DNA of 18,325 nucleotides from Spirochaetaceae bacterium (GCA_031265535.1 JAISCO010000192.1:1-18325); one strand, 5' to 3'; shown: positions 6,206 through 14,099, counted from the stretch's first letter. Program-made: numbers and translations. Notes: a model not told the origin generated them from the letters alone.

Positions 6206-7444
6206 ACCCGGAAGTTTTTTGCCTTCCAAAAGTTCCAGCGAAGCGCCGCCGCCGGTCGAAACATGGCTCATTTTATCGGCAAGATGAAATTTATTAACCG
6301 CGGCAACCGAGTCCCCTCCGCCCACAACAGTAAGACAACCCGTTGACGTAGCGGCGGCTATGATTTTGGCAAGCTCCTCCGTGCCTTTAGCGAACGCGTC
6401 GAATTCAAACACGCCGACCGGCCCGTTCCACACAATGGTTTTTGCTCCCAGAAGCGCTTTTTTGTAGAGTTCAATCGTTTTGGGGCCGACATCCATACCC
6501 ATCAGATTATCCGGCAAATCAACGCCGTCCACCGGCACCGGCTTGGCAGCCGCGTCAAAAATCTCCGCCGCGACATGATCCACAGGCAGCACGATTTTCA
6601 CTCCCGCCTTGTCAGCTTCCGTCAAAATATCCTTAGCAGTATCAATCTGGTCATCCTCGACAAGCGATTTACCGGTTTTATGCCCCTGCGCTTTAAGGAA
6701 AGTGTACGCCATACCGCCGCCTATCACCAGAGCAGCGGCCGTTTTTAACAAGTTTTTAAGAACGGCGATTTTTGACGAAACTTTCGCGCCGCCTATTACC
6801 GCCACAAGCGGTTTTTGCGGATTTGTAACAATTGGTTCAAGATAATTAACTTCTTTTTCCATCAAAAATCCCGCTACAGCCGGTACAAATTTTGCGATAC
6901 TCGCGGTCGAGGCATGGTCGCGGTGCGCCGACCCAAAAGCGTCATTCACAAAAATATCGCCGTAAGAAGCCAGTTCTTTGGCCAGTTTGTCGCGTTCCGC
7001 CGGATCCTTTGAAGTTTCCTCTTTGTTAAAGCGCGTATTTTCAAGCATTATCAGCGAACCCGCCGGTTGAGCGTCAATAAACGCTTTTTTGCCGTAACAT
7101 CCATCTTCGCCCGCAAAAATCACCGGTTTGCCCAGGGCTTTTGCCAGATACTCGGCAACCGGTTTCATGCGGCATTTTCCCTGAAGAAAGGCTGTCTCAT
7201 CAAAAGCCTTGCCCGCCTTTTCCGCTTTTTCACGCGCCGCCTTAGCGTCCTTCGCGGGGTCGCCCAGATGGCTCATCAATGTAAGCGATTTTACACCCTG
7301 ATCCAGAATATATTTAATTGTCGGCAGCGCGGCCGTAACCCGCGTACCGTCCTGAACAACGCCGTCTTTCATCGGCACGTTAAAATCAACCCGCATAATT
7401 ACGCGCTTACCGCGTAAATCCACCGATTTCACTGTCTTAAGCAT
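6185..7444 (-). CDS. pgk: phosphoglycerate kinase
   Basis: A 419-aa protein of full family length, catalysing the ATP-yielding step 1,3-bisphosphoglycerate + ADP to 3-phosphoglycerate + ATP in the cytoplasm. Seen in order: RVDFNVP (substrate site), SHLGDP (usual SHLGRP, Arg changed to Asp, followed by a charged insertion to about residue 90), LENTRF, VNDAFGSAHRDHAST, AVIGGAKVSSKI, GGGMAYTF, VWNGPVGVFE, and the nucleotide-binding GGGDSVAAV with STGGGASLE. The start is firm: GAGGAG 7 bp before ATG. It heads a leftward operon with the secreted Ca-loop protein, HtrA and PAP2-like genes. The C-terminal codons are duplicated downstream. Confidence 0.97.
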   Translation of the reverse strand: MLKTVKSVDLRGKRVIMRVDFNVPMKDGVVQDGTRVTAALPTIKYILDQGVKSLTLMSHLGDPAKDAKAAREKAEKAGKAFDETAFLQGKCRMKPVAEYLAKALGKPVIFAGEDGCYGKKAFIDAQPAGSLIMLENTRFNKEETSKDPAERDKLAKELASYGDIFVNDAFGSAHRDHASTASIAKFVPAVAGFLMEKEVNYLEPIVTNPQKPLVAVIGGAKVSSKIAVLKNLLKTAAALVIGGGMAYTFLKAQGHKTGKSLVEDDQIDTAKDILTEADKAGVKIVLPVDHVAAEIFDAAAKPVPVDGVDLPDNLMGMDVGPKTIELYKKALLGAKTIVWNGPVGVFEFDAFAKGTEELAKIIAAATSTGCLTVVGGGDSVAAVNKFHLADKMSHVSTGGGASLELLEGKKLPGIEVCKA

Positions 7445-7884
7445 AGTTTACTCCTCTATTGTCTTAGTTGATGAGCCGGTTCCCAAAAATTGGACTCCGC
7501 CGCGTCCGGGAAATAAAACACGAACTAGGCGCTTAAAATACAAACCGGCGCCTTTTATGTAATAGTATTAAAAAATCCAAAATATTTCCACCCCACCGGC
7601 CAGCCGGTTTACATACGCTCCGCGTTAGCATACCCAAAGCGGGTTTTTACTCCGTGCCTTAGGGTCTGAAAACGGCGATTGGCATACGCAACTGTTATCA
7701 GCGCCCGCCGGCGGGGGTTCTCATACATTCGGTCTGTTGAATACATGGAGTTTTGCTTTGCCGCGATTCATCGCGCTTTCTTCCCAAGCTCAACGCAGTT
7801 GAGTCGCAAATTTGCGCGCAAACTTGTTTGCGCCGTTGGCGGCGGATGTGCGTTCAAGTTGATAGCAGCCTGCTGTATTTATAG

Positions 7885-7913
7885 GCTGCTGTGAACCTGC
7901 GGTTCACAGCAGC
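7885..7913. repeat. perfect 13-bp stem-loop
   Basis: GCTGCTGTGAACC (7885-7897), loop TGC, GGTTCACAGCAGC (7901-7913). There is no T-tract on either side, so it is not an obvious terminator; it belongs to the repeat DNA upstream of pgk. Confidence 0.7.
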
Positions 7914-8058
7914 TTTCGTTCAATGGAGTTTGCATAGGCGCAAACTAGTTTTCGGCATTGTTTGAGCCGCGGCACAAGCACGAACCTGAGATTTGGAGAA
8001 CGATATGAGCAAGCCTGAGGGCGAATCCCAGCATTCTTTCTCATAATGCCGTTCAGCA

Positions 8059-8086
8059 GTTTTACTTTTAGCGCTAAAAGTAAAAC
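8059..8086. repeat. perfect 28-bp palindrome
   Basis: GTTTTACTTTTAGC (8059-8072) followed directly by its complement GCTAAAAGTAAAAC (8073-8086), with no loop. Part of the arm (CTAAAAGTAAAA) also occurs in the dispersed repeats at 8316-8365 and 18072-18127. It could be a protein-binding site, a cruciform or the product of a template-switch event. Confidence 0.7.
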
Positions 8087-8315
8087 GACTGCCCGCCTGT
8101 TGCTCTGTCCACTATCCACTAACACACGGATAATTGTTAATGAGTGGGGGTAGCGGAATAGACCGGAATGGAGCGCAGCGGAATGAGGACTATGTAGTGA
8201 GGGGGAGCCGCGTCGAAAAAGTTCATCATATTACCTCAAAATTTTAACGGTTTAGGATAAATGCGCTTCCCCTTTTTATTTGAAACCGACTCAAGTGTTA
8301 ATTGCTCATTTTTAC

Positions 8316-8365
8316 TTGTTCCTTTTTCCTTTTTACCATAAAATTTCCTAAAAGTAAAATTGCTG
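8316..8365. repeat. dispersed AT-rich repeat, copy 1
   Basis: Begins TTGTTCCTTTTTCC and ends CTAAAAGTAAAATTGCTG. The same sequence with small indels is at 18072-18127, and in both places it follows TTAATTGCT-type short repeats. Here it abuts the 3' end of the trpR-like gene; the other copy precedes an Rpn-family gene by about 60 bp. Confidence 0.7.
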
Positions 8366-8366
8366 T

Positions 8367-8660
8367 TCATAAGGCATCCAGCTTTTGTAAGATTTTGGCA
8401 AGAGCGGAGTTAGGTTTTCGCAATTCTTTTGAGCCGCGCGTGATTTTACAAAGCGAGAGCCCCAAATCTTTTGCTATTGTACGCTGGGGAGTTTTTTTAT
8501 TAAGCGCTTTTATTAAGGCCCAACGGGAGGCAATGTTGGAGCGTTCCGCAGGTGTAAATATATCGATAAAAAAATCAGCTATCAGTGATTTATCAGAAGT
8601 TTCCGCAAGAACCGCGGCCAGTTCATCAAGGTTTTCGCTTATTATTTCAGACTCAAGCAT
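8367..8660 (-). CDS. TrpR/YerC-family DNA-binding regulator
   Basis: A 97-aa, all-helical protein of TrpR size. The segment FTPAERSNIASRWALIKAL corresponds to the TrpR 'LTPDEREALGTRVRIVEEL' helices, and TIAKDLGLSLCKITRGSKEL to its helix-turn-helix ending in the hallmark ITRGSKEL. E. coli TrpR is a tryptophan-activated repressor; the related YerC/YecD group has no established ligand, and this one could be either. No trp gene is near. It is divergent from a secreted-protein gene with a 183-bp gap that includes a GAAACCA / TGGTTTC hairpin (8675-8699), a possible operator. No clear Shine-Dalgarno before the ATG at 8660. Confidence 0.85.
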   Translation of the reverse strand: MLESEIISENLDELAAVLAETSDKSLIADFFIDIFTPAERSNIASRWALIKALNKKTPQRTIAKDLGLSLCKITRGSKELRKPNSALAKILQKLDAL

Positions 8661-8843
8661 AACAACAATTAATCGAAACCATCTGTAAACTTTGGTTTCT
8701 GAACAAGTCCGCTAAAACAGGCGCCGCCGGCCGCGGAAACAAACATTTTCTTTCCCATTGGAAAAAAATGACCCCCCGTATCAAATCCACTATTAAAGTA
8801 TAGCGAAAAATCCGAAAATAGAAAGTAGGCTACGGTACAAGCA

Positions 8844-9533
8844 ATGAAAATGCACGCACTAATAATCTTTATCGCTCTCTATGCACAACTAAATTTTCCA
8901 CTTTTTTCACAAGATGATCTGCGCGGTGGAGTATGCGTAGAGTTGGAACCTGTTTATGCGCAGTTTTTAGGCGCGCCCTACCCGCTCGACAGCACATCGG
9001 CAAAGCTTTGGGCAATGGAAGACGCGGTATTCGCGTTTTCGGGAATGATCTACGGCTGGTCATTCATCTACGAACCGGGCGAAAGAGCGCGCGGCTTACA
9101 GGAAGATTTGGAATTAACCGCGCTTGGAAAAGTTATGCCCGAAGATACAAAACTGGAAATTACGGACGTGAATATAAAAGACGGCCTCTTTTATCTGTAT
9201 GCGGATTATCCGCTTGACGAAGCGCAGAAAAATAGAGTTGTTAGATGGAAAAGCGCGTCCGCTTTTACGGCACAGGCCATAGGATACGGCCCGCTGCATG
9301 GCGATGAAGGCATCGTCAGCCGCGAACAAATAAAAGAAAGCGCTCTTAGAGACGCGATGAAAAAAGCCCTCCGTAAAAAACTTCGCGTAACAGAGCGGAG
9401 TCGTCCTCGTGCCGCGACAGGTTTTATCGCGCTTTCAAAGTTTCCGGTATACCGTATGCAAGACGGTTTATGGGCGGCTTCGGCGGAGTTTAGAATAGAA
9501 ATAACAGATATTATTCCGTTTGCGGCTTATTAA
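8844..9533 (+). CDS. secreted protein of unknown function
   Basis: A 229-aa protein with an N-terminal signal peptide (hydrophobic residues 4-21, cleavage probably near LFSQ; no lipobox Cys), hence periplasmic or outer-membrane-associated. The middle holds TKLEITDVNIKDGLFYLYADYPL, and a helical stretch SREQIKESALRDAMKKALRK follows an AIGYGPLHG turn; this pattern is faintly like LPP20-type lipoproteins, but I would not name it. ATG at 8844 has a second ATG two codons later and no strong Shine-Dalgarno. It is divergent from the trpR-like gene and convergent with the 913-aa protein gene. Confidence 0.75.
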   Translation: MKMHALIIFIALYAQLNFPLFSQDDLRGGVCVELEPVYAQFLGAPYPLDSTSAKLWAMEDAVFAFSGMIYGWSFIYEPGERARGLQEDLELTALGKVMPEDTKLEITDVNIKDGLFYLYADYPLDEAQKNRVVRWKSASAFTAQAIGYGPLHGDEGIVSREQIKESALRDAMKKALRKKLRVTERSRPRAATGFIALSKFPVYRMQDGLWAASAEFRIEITDIIPFAAY

Positions 9534-9540
9534 ACGCCGT

Positions 9541-9573
9541 GCTTGTCCGGGGTATCTCAGTTTCCGGACAAGC
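9541..9573. terminator. hairpin between convergent genes, possible bidirectional terminator
   Basis: GCTTGTCCGG (9541-9550) pairs perfectly with CCGGACAAGC (9564-9573) across a 13-nt loop, in the 43-bp gap between two convergent genes. No clear T-run follows on either strand, so termination is inferred from position. A related CCGGACAAG half lies in the gap at 15828-15836. Confidence 0.5.
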
Positions 9574-9576
9574 CCG

Positions 9577-12318
9577 CTATATCAATTTATGTTCTTTTGC
9601 GGTAGAAAATAGGGCTTTATTCCAATAATGATTTAACAAAAAGTTACGGCGTATTTCGATATCATCAATACGGCTGGAACGCCGCTGTAAACGTTTGAAC
9701 GCAATGCTTATTGCCGTATTTCTATCTACCTCCGCTGAATTCGCCTGCCGCAGAATTTTATAATTAACAAAAAAGTAAAATGGCGCGTTAGGTTCTGCCT
9801 CATCCCCCCCCCCCCCCAGATATTTATCCCTGGTGACTTTCTCCATAAGGCGGATAGCTTCTTCGGAATTTTTGGATCCAAGCATAGAAAGCGCCAAGGC
9901 GTGCCACACGCTTATCATTTTAATAAAAAAATCTTTTTTTGAGATCTGTAATAATTCACACTGCGCAAAGCCGCTGCTCCAATCCGGTTGTTCAAGGAAT
10001 AAAAAACCTCCGTCTGTAACCGACTTAAGAAGCCGTTCCGATAGCTCAACTGTTTTTTGATAATCACCGGAAAAATACGCTGCCTCAATTTCAAAAAGCA
10101 AGCCGTCCCCACCAATAAAATCATATTTTCCCACAGGCGCGCCAGTTAAATACAATTCCGCCCTAAACATCCAAGCGCTGATAGTTTGAGATTGATTGGA
10201 ATAAGGGTCGCCGCGGTAATGCATGTACAACTCGTTAAATATATCCAGCGCTTTCTTGTAATAGCCAGTTTCAAAACACAGCCTTCCCGAAAAAAAGTCT
10301 GCCCGCATAGCCCATTCTTCCATGCCGGAAATATTGGCGGTATATGCCGACTGTTTTATCAAACGCATCGCCTCAGATATGTTTCCGAAAATAAAATGAC
10401 AAGCGGCGGAATAGTAAGAAACAAGCGCCAATTCACTGTAATTACGGCTTTGTTTTGTGCTTTCAATAGCGAACGAAAGATAATCTATCGCGCTGTTTAA
10501 TTTATTTTTTGACAGATTAACAAAAGCAAGCAACTGATATACCTGTGCTATGCCATATTTATCATGGTTATTTTGGCAAATTATTAACGACTCTTTTATT
10601 TCTCCAAGTGCGGTAGATGGATCATGTATTCCCATTTTATAAAAAGCGTTTATTGTTAATATTTGGGCTTTGTAATTTGATATTTCAGTTTTGGGAATAT
10701 CTAAACCGGAAAATGTACCGCGAATTTCATCTTCATTTCCATAAATTAAACTTTTTAATGTTTTATAAATATAAAATAATTCCGATGAACTCTCACTGCC
10801 ACAGATAACATGAAAATAATTTTCCGCCAAAGCGTTTTCAATAGCGTGATACGTTCCGTTTATAACATCCTGTCTTACCGATTCAAGAGCAAGAAGCGGG
10901 GATACTTTACCGCCAAGATTATAAATCGTTTCTAATAAACTAAAACATGGTTTTAACTTTCCCTTAGCAGCCCATGAAATCAATAGGCGTATTATCATGC
11001 CGCGTATATAATCGGCGCGTCTGCCAAGTAAATTTTCTACTTCTGGAATGAAATCTATAATTTCAACGTCAGGGTCCTGTTTTGAGCGTATGATCCCGTA
11101 TCTTAAAAGTATGTCCAATGAGCGGTCTATAACGGCAGGATTTTTCCCCTCTTCCAAAAACAAATCGGGAAACATAAACGCCGGAAAATAGCGTCCGAAT
11201 ATCGCGCAGGCATAAGCAATTTCCCAAAGGCTTTGACTTAAAATTTCTTGTTGAAAAATAGGCGGATTTTCCGCGCTAAAACAATTTATTACCGATAGAA
11301 ACATGGGTTTCCAATCTGCCGGCATATCCGCTAAACCGCATGTCGCATACACAACAATATTATTTTCTTTGAAATAAGATTGTTGCTCCATGACAAGCTG
11401 CCGCATATTCGAATCGGCGTTCTGTATATTTTCAAGTATAATAACACCGGAATTTCTACAGTCCGCGGCAGCGGCGCTGTATGCCTCTACAAGTATTTGA
11501 AATAACTGTCTTACTTTTTGTAGTGAATACTTTGAATATTCCGCTCGTATACGTTCCATGAATAATGCTTCATACAGCGCGTCCGTTTCTTTAGGCAGCT
11601 TGATATTTTTACTTTTTATGAACCCTCTGATTTTGGGGCTTAACGCGTCAGAAAAGCAGTTCAACCCCTGTCCCCAAGAACCAAAGCGTATTGTAAGCGG
11701 TGGAATAATATCTTCACCCGCAGTCCCGCAAAACCAGTGCAGATAGCCGCGTTTACCAATAAAATCTTTACCGATAAGCACAATGTTTCCGCCCGTGTTA
11801 TTAACGCTGAAAAATTGTTTTATTGCCTGCCTCATCGGATATTGTCTTTTTATACCGTCAAGGTTTTTTATGTTTTTTAATTCAGTGATATTTTTGCTTA
11901 TTAAAAATGTGTCTTCCGTATTATAAGGTTCTTTGAATTCAAAAAAAAATTTAAGATTTTTTTGTATAGAATGTGTACACCATATACCGCTGCTTATTCT
12001 TACAGAAGGGAGCGAATTCAAAACAGCGGGTATTTGCTCATAGTCCAGAACATCACTAAAAACACAGATATGTCCGTACAATTCTGATTTTAGTTCGCGC
12101 AGCATTTGTTTTAACGTCTCTATAATCGAAAGAACATCAAGCCAGAAGCCGAAATTTTCATCGTTAAAAACCGCTGTTATAGCGTGATACTCGGTTTTTA
12201 CATTTCCGCCATACAGTTTTATGCTATTGACTATTGATTGTTCCAGTTTAGTATATATGGCAGGACGTATACGCCTAAGCTGAGATTGATATTTCAAAAA
12301 GAATGTCATCTGAATCAT
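9577..12318 (-). CDS. large degenerate P-loop/TPR protein with in-frame poly-G tract
   Basis: A 913-aa protein with no signal peptide; ATG at 12318 has AGGA 8-9 bp upstream. Residues 1-130 form an unrecognised alpha/beta domain. At 183-190 GKDFIGKR resembles a Walker A loop with Arg in place of Ser/Thr, and GVIILENIQNAD (291-302) resembles a Walker B strand, so a degenerate STAND/AAA-type NTPase is likely. Residues ~550-830 are TPR-like helices (AQVYQLLAFVNL, ALVSYYSAACHF, MRADFFSGRLCF). This layout recalls MalT-like signalling proteins, but no output domain is evident. Codons 834-839 contain 14 G in a row; a one-base change removes the last ~75 residues. Function unknown. Confidence 0.8.
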   Translation of the reverse strand: MIQMTFFLKYQSQLRRIRPAIYTKLEQSIVNSIKLYGGNVKTEYHAITAVFNDENFGFWLDVLSIIETLKQMLRELKSELYGHICVFSDVLDYEQIPAVLNSLPSVRISSGIWCTHSIQKNLKFFFEFKEPYNTEDTFLISKNITELKNIKNLDGIKRQYPMRQAIKQFFSVNNTGGNIVLIGKDFIGKRGYLHWFCGTAGEDIIPPLTIRFGSWGQGLNCFSDALSPKIRGFIKSKNIKLPKETDALYEALFMERIRAEYSKYSLQKVRQLFQILVEAYSAAAADCRNSGVIILENIQNADSNMRQLVMEQQSYFKENNIVVYATCGLADMPADWKPMFLSVINCFSAENPPIFQQEILSQSLWEIAYACAIFGRYFPAFMFPDLFLEEGKNPAVIDRSLDILLRYGIIRSKQDPDVEIIDFIPEVENLLGRRADYIRGMIIRLLISWAAKGKLKPCFSLLETIYNLGGKVSPLLALESVRQDVINGTYHAIENALAENYFHVICGSESSSELFYIYKTLKSLIYGNEDEIRGTFSGLDIPKTEISNYKAQILTINAFYKMGIHDPSTALGEIKESLIICQNNHDKYGIAQVYQLLAFVNLSKNKLNSAIDYLSFAIESTKQSRNYSELALVSYYSAACHFIFGNISEAMRLIKQSAYTANISGMEEWAMRADFFSGRLCFETGYYKKALDIFNELYMHYRGDPYSNQSQTISAWMFRAELYLTGAPVGKYDFIGGDGLLFEIEAAYFSGDYQKTVELSERLLKSVTDGGFLFLEQPDWSSGFAQCELLQISKKDFFIKMISVWHALALSMLGSKNSEEAIRLMEKVTRDKYLGGGGDEAEPNAPFYFFVNYKILRQANSAEVDRNTAISIAFKRLQRRSSRIDDIEIRRNFLLNHYWNKALFSTAKEHKLI
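9804..9817 (-). repeat. homopolymeric G14 tract (coding strand), likely phase-variation site
   Basis: Fourteen C on the plus strand, i.e. 14 G in the coding strand of the 913-aa gene, giving Leu834-Gly4-Asp. By hand translation, 13 G adds 25 foreign residues then TAG, and 15 G gives Gly followed by TGA at once; only lengths of 14 modulo 3 give the full protein. Poly-G tracts of this size are known slipped-strand switches in Treponema pallidum. Confidence 0.8.
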
Positions 12319-12620
12319 TGATAGTGTCCTGTTTATTTATCGGCATTTTTACGTCAAGTATTTATGCGGGAATACGAGCCTCCCCGCCGCAAGTACGCTT
12401 GCCTTGTTTGCGCACTTGCGGCGGGGTATCATGTAAACGTTGGGCTCAACTTCGTTGAGCCGATGGGGGCTCATTCTGTAATGAAATTGGACTTGTTCAA
12501 CAACTCGGTTAGTTGTTTCACAAGTCTCGCAAAATGCACGGCATTTTGCAGTTTTTAAGCGGAAGTTGTTCGGAAACTGAAGTTTCCGAACAACTCTATT
12601 GTTTAACTGTGGAGGTTTGC
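12319..12620. promoter_or_regulatory. divergent intergenic region with a cluster of five hairpins
   Basis: Between two divergent genes. From 12382 to 12595 there are five consecutive stem-loops: 12382-12394 with 12414-12426 (13 bp); 12443-12450 with 12454-12461 (8 bp, TTC loop); 12491-12505 with 12511-12525 (13 of 15); 12529-12537 with 12541-12549 (9 bp, ACG loop); 12564-12578 with 12581-12595 (15 bp, perfect, GA loop). The last ends 25 bp before the GTG start of the QueG-like gene. They could form a structured leader or be repeat debris; I see no strong promoter. Confidence 0.6.
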
Positions 12621-14099
12621 GTGGCAAACCCGTTTACTGCCATTTTATCGTCAATGTTACCGGCTCTAAGCGCCGCAAGCGCGCAAATTTGCGGCGGGGT
12701 ATTAGACCCCATTGCGAATAAAAGAATAGTATGTTCAGCGGCATTGGACGCCGGATTCGCCCGCGCCCGCATATTCGCGCCGTTTAACCCCGACATGTTC
12801 ATGCATCATGGCGAAAAACCACGTTATGGGACCGGCGCGGGTTCTCTGCTGGTTTGCGCGCTGCCTTATGGCAATCAGCATGATGCCGAGATCCCGCCGG
12901 CAGATGCCGCGGCATCTGCCGGCGTATGCACGGGTATAATCGCGCCGTTTGCCCGCTTCAATTACTACCGCGAGGCAGTCAAACGCATGAAACGCCTGGC
13001 GAATCATTTGCGTATGCGTTACAGCGGCGTAAAAGGCGACTACCGTATATTTTGCAATTCGCCGCTCCCCGAAAAATTAATCGCGCGGGAGTCCGGTTTA
13101 GGCGCTATAGGCAGAAACAGTCTAATTATAAACGCGGAATCCGGGTCACTGTTCATAATTGCGGCCATGGCGCTGCCCATAACGCTGGAAACAGACCTGC
13201 CTATTAGCGGGCGGCTATCAAACTTTTGCGCGTCCGGCGCGTCTGCGGCGGACACCGGTGTTCGGGACTTCCCATTATGTACGGATTGCGGCGAAAATCC
13301 ACCCTGCGCCGCGGCCTGTCCAACAGGGGCGGCGCAGGGAAATGGGCATATTGACCGCGCTAAATGTATACAGTGGTACGCTTCGGGGCACAGCGCGTCA
13401 AGCTTCGCGTCAAACTGTGACGCGGACGAGATCCCGGCAGATGTACGGGCGGTTTGGGGGAACCGTCTGTACGGTTGTACTTCCTGTCTGGACGCCTGCG
13501 TTCATAATAAACGCCCAATCAAAGGTGTTCAAACAGACGAAGGTCCGCTCCCTGCCTTTATCGACGCACGCGAGCTGCTTAGGCTTTCGGATTGCGAGAT
13601 AAAAGCTTTGTTCAAAGGCACGGCTATGGGGCTTTCATGGCTGGGAGCAAAGGCGATTAGACGGAATGCAGAAATGGTTTCCCGCCCCCCACCAGTGGGT
13701 TTACATGCGCTACGCGCTAGCGTATTCCCGCCGCCACAAACTTGTTTGTGCCGTTGGCGGCGGAGATGCGTTCACTTCGATAGCGGCCTTCGGTGTTTTG
13801 CCTTTAATCCTATAATTCGTGTTAATTCGCGTAATTTGTGGCTAATTTTTCAATTCAGGAGGGGGGCGCTGTTTCCCCGAATCATTGCAAACCGTTGTCT
13901 CATAGTCGCGCCTCCCCTGTCTACAGCCTGCCTACGGCAGTCTTCCGCCACCCCCGCCCGCCAGCGGGTTCCCCTGCGCTCCGCGCTAGCATCCCGTATG
14001 TGGAGTTTTGCTTTGCCGCGATTCATCGCGCAAACTCTTAAGCTCAACGCTTGCGTTGAGCCCCGCTCGTTGGCGGCGGAGCGGCCTTTAAGACGATAG
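12621..14099 (+). CDS. QueG-like 4Fe-4S protein (epoxyqueuosine reductase relative) with repeat-derived C-terminal tail
   Basis: Start: GTG at 12621, 5 bp after GGAGG; the frame is open further upstream but without a Shine-Dalgarno. Residues 1-350 look like the QueG core: the DUF1730-like LLVCALPYG ... IAPFARFNYYREAVKRMKRLA part, then the cluster motifs C220xxC223x5C229xxxC233P, C249, and C286TSC289LDAC293. QueG is a cobalamin Fe-S enzyme that makes queuosine in tRNA. The first motif has three extra residues versus the usual CxxCxxCxxxCP, in a DNA hairpin. After RRNA at 347-350, where QueG goes on into its C-terminal part, the frame runs ~140 codons through intergenic repeats to a TAG inside one. 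Truncated or read-through; possibly non-functional. Confidence 0.65.
   Translation: MANPFTAILSSMLPALSAASAQICGGVLDPIANKRIVCSAALDAGFARARIFAPFNPDMFMHHGEKPRYGTGAGSLLVCALPYGNQHDAEIPPADAAASAGVCTGIIAPFARFNYYREAVKRMKRLANHLRMRYSGVKGDYRIFCNSPLPEKLIARESGLGAIGRNSLIINAESGSLFIIAAMALPITLETDLPISGRLSNFCASGASAADTGVRDFPLCTDCGENPPCAAACPTGAAQGNGHIDRAKCIQWYASGHSASSFASNCDADEIPADVRAVWGNRLYGCTSCLDACVHNKRPIKGVQTDEGPLPAFIDARELLRLSDCEIKALFKGTAMGLSWLGAKAIRRNAEMVSRPPPVGLHALRASVFPPPQTCLCRWRRRCVHFDSGLRCFAFNPIIRVNSRNLWLIFQFRRGALFPRIIANRCLIVAPPLSTACLRQSSATPARQRVPLRSALASRMWSFALPRFIAQTLKLNACVEPRSLAAERPLRR
12895..12924. repeat. perfect 30-bp palindrome inside the QueG-like coding region
   Basis: CGCCGGCAGATGCCG (12895-12909) is followed without a loop by CGGCATCTGCCGGCG (12910-12924). 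It encodes the Pro/Ala-rich PADAAASAG in a linker between two conserved core segments, keeping frame (30 bp). This looks like an inserted or perfected palindrome in a tolerant loop. Confidence 0.75.
13302..13339. repeat. nested hairpin at the first cluster motif of the QueG-like gene
   Basis: CCCTGCGCCGC (13302-13312) pairs perfectly with GCGGCGCAGGG (13329-13339), and CCTGT / ACAGG pair inside it. The hairpin encodes the second half of the cysteine motif, next to the unusual three-residue expansion. Confidence 0.65.
13683..14099. repeat. mosaic of dispersed repeats forming the 3' end of the QueG-like frame
   Basis: Contains 13683-13723 and 13954-13992 (GCGCTMCGCGCTAGC block), 13753-13861 (matches 1669-1771 throughout), and 14001-14031 (31 bp identical to 7746-7776). 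The QueG-like frame happens to stay open through all of this and stops at a TAG in the CGATAGC end of a block. Confidence 0.7.

Larger units (their letters stand above)
7445..8315. repeat. gene-poor repeat region upstream of pgk
   Basis: About 870 bp without a credible gene; the short open frames here have no Shine-Dalgarno and cross repeats. It should hold the pgk promoter, but I see no strong -10/-35. Blocks shared with other parts: 7597-7631 (GCGCTCC-type block), 7746-7776 (31 bp identical to 14001-14031, starting TGGAGTTTTGCTTTGCC), and 7832-7865 (GGCGGATGTGCGTTC block). It also contains two strong palindromes, 7885-7913 and 8059-8086, listed separately. 8126-8300 is unexplained. Confidence 0.55.

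Noticed and set aside
7527..7554. AGGCGC/GCGCCT stem followed by T residues as a plus-strand terminator
   Set aside because: No plus-strand gene lies upstream, and the stem is only six pairs with a long loop.
7904..8125. 73-codon minus-strand frame upstream of pgk
   Set aside because: It crosses the 28-bp palindrome and repeat blocks, has no clear ribosome binding site and no recognisable motif.
7445..8366. tRNA or small RNA genes in the gene-poor region
   Set aside because: I looked for cloverleaf features (GGTTCRANYC-type T arm, CCA end) and saw none; only repeats and palindromes.
12364..12627. Overlapping open frames on both strands over the hairpin cluster
   Set aside because: Both strands are open because the region is palindromic; neither has start signals or protein-like composition.
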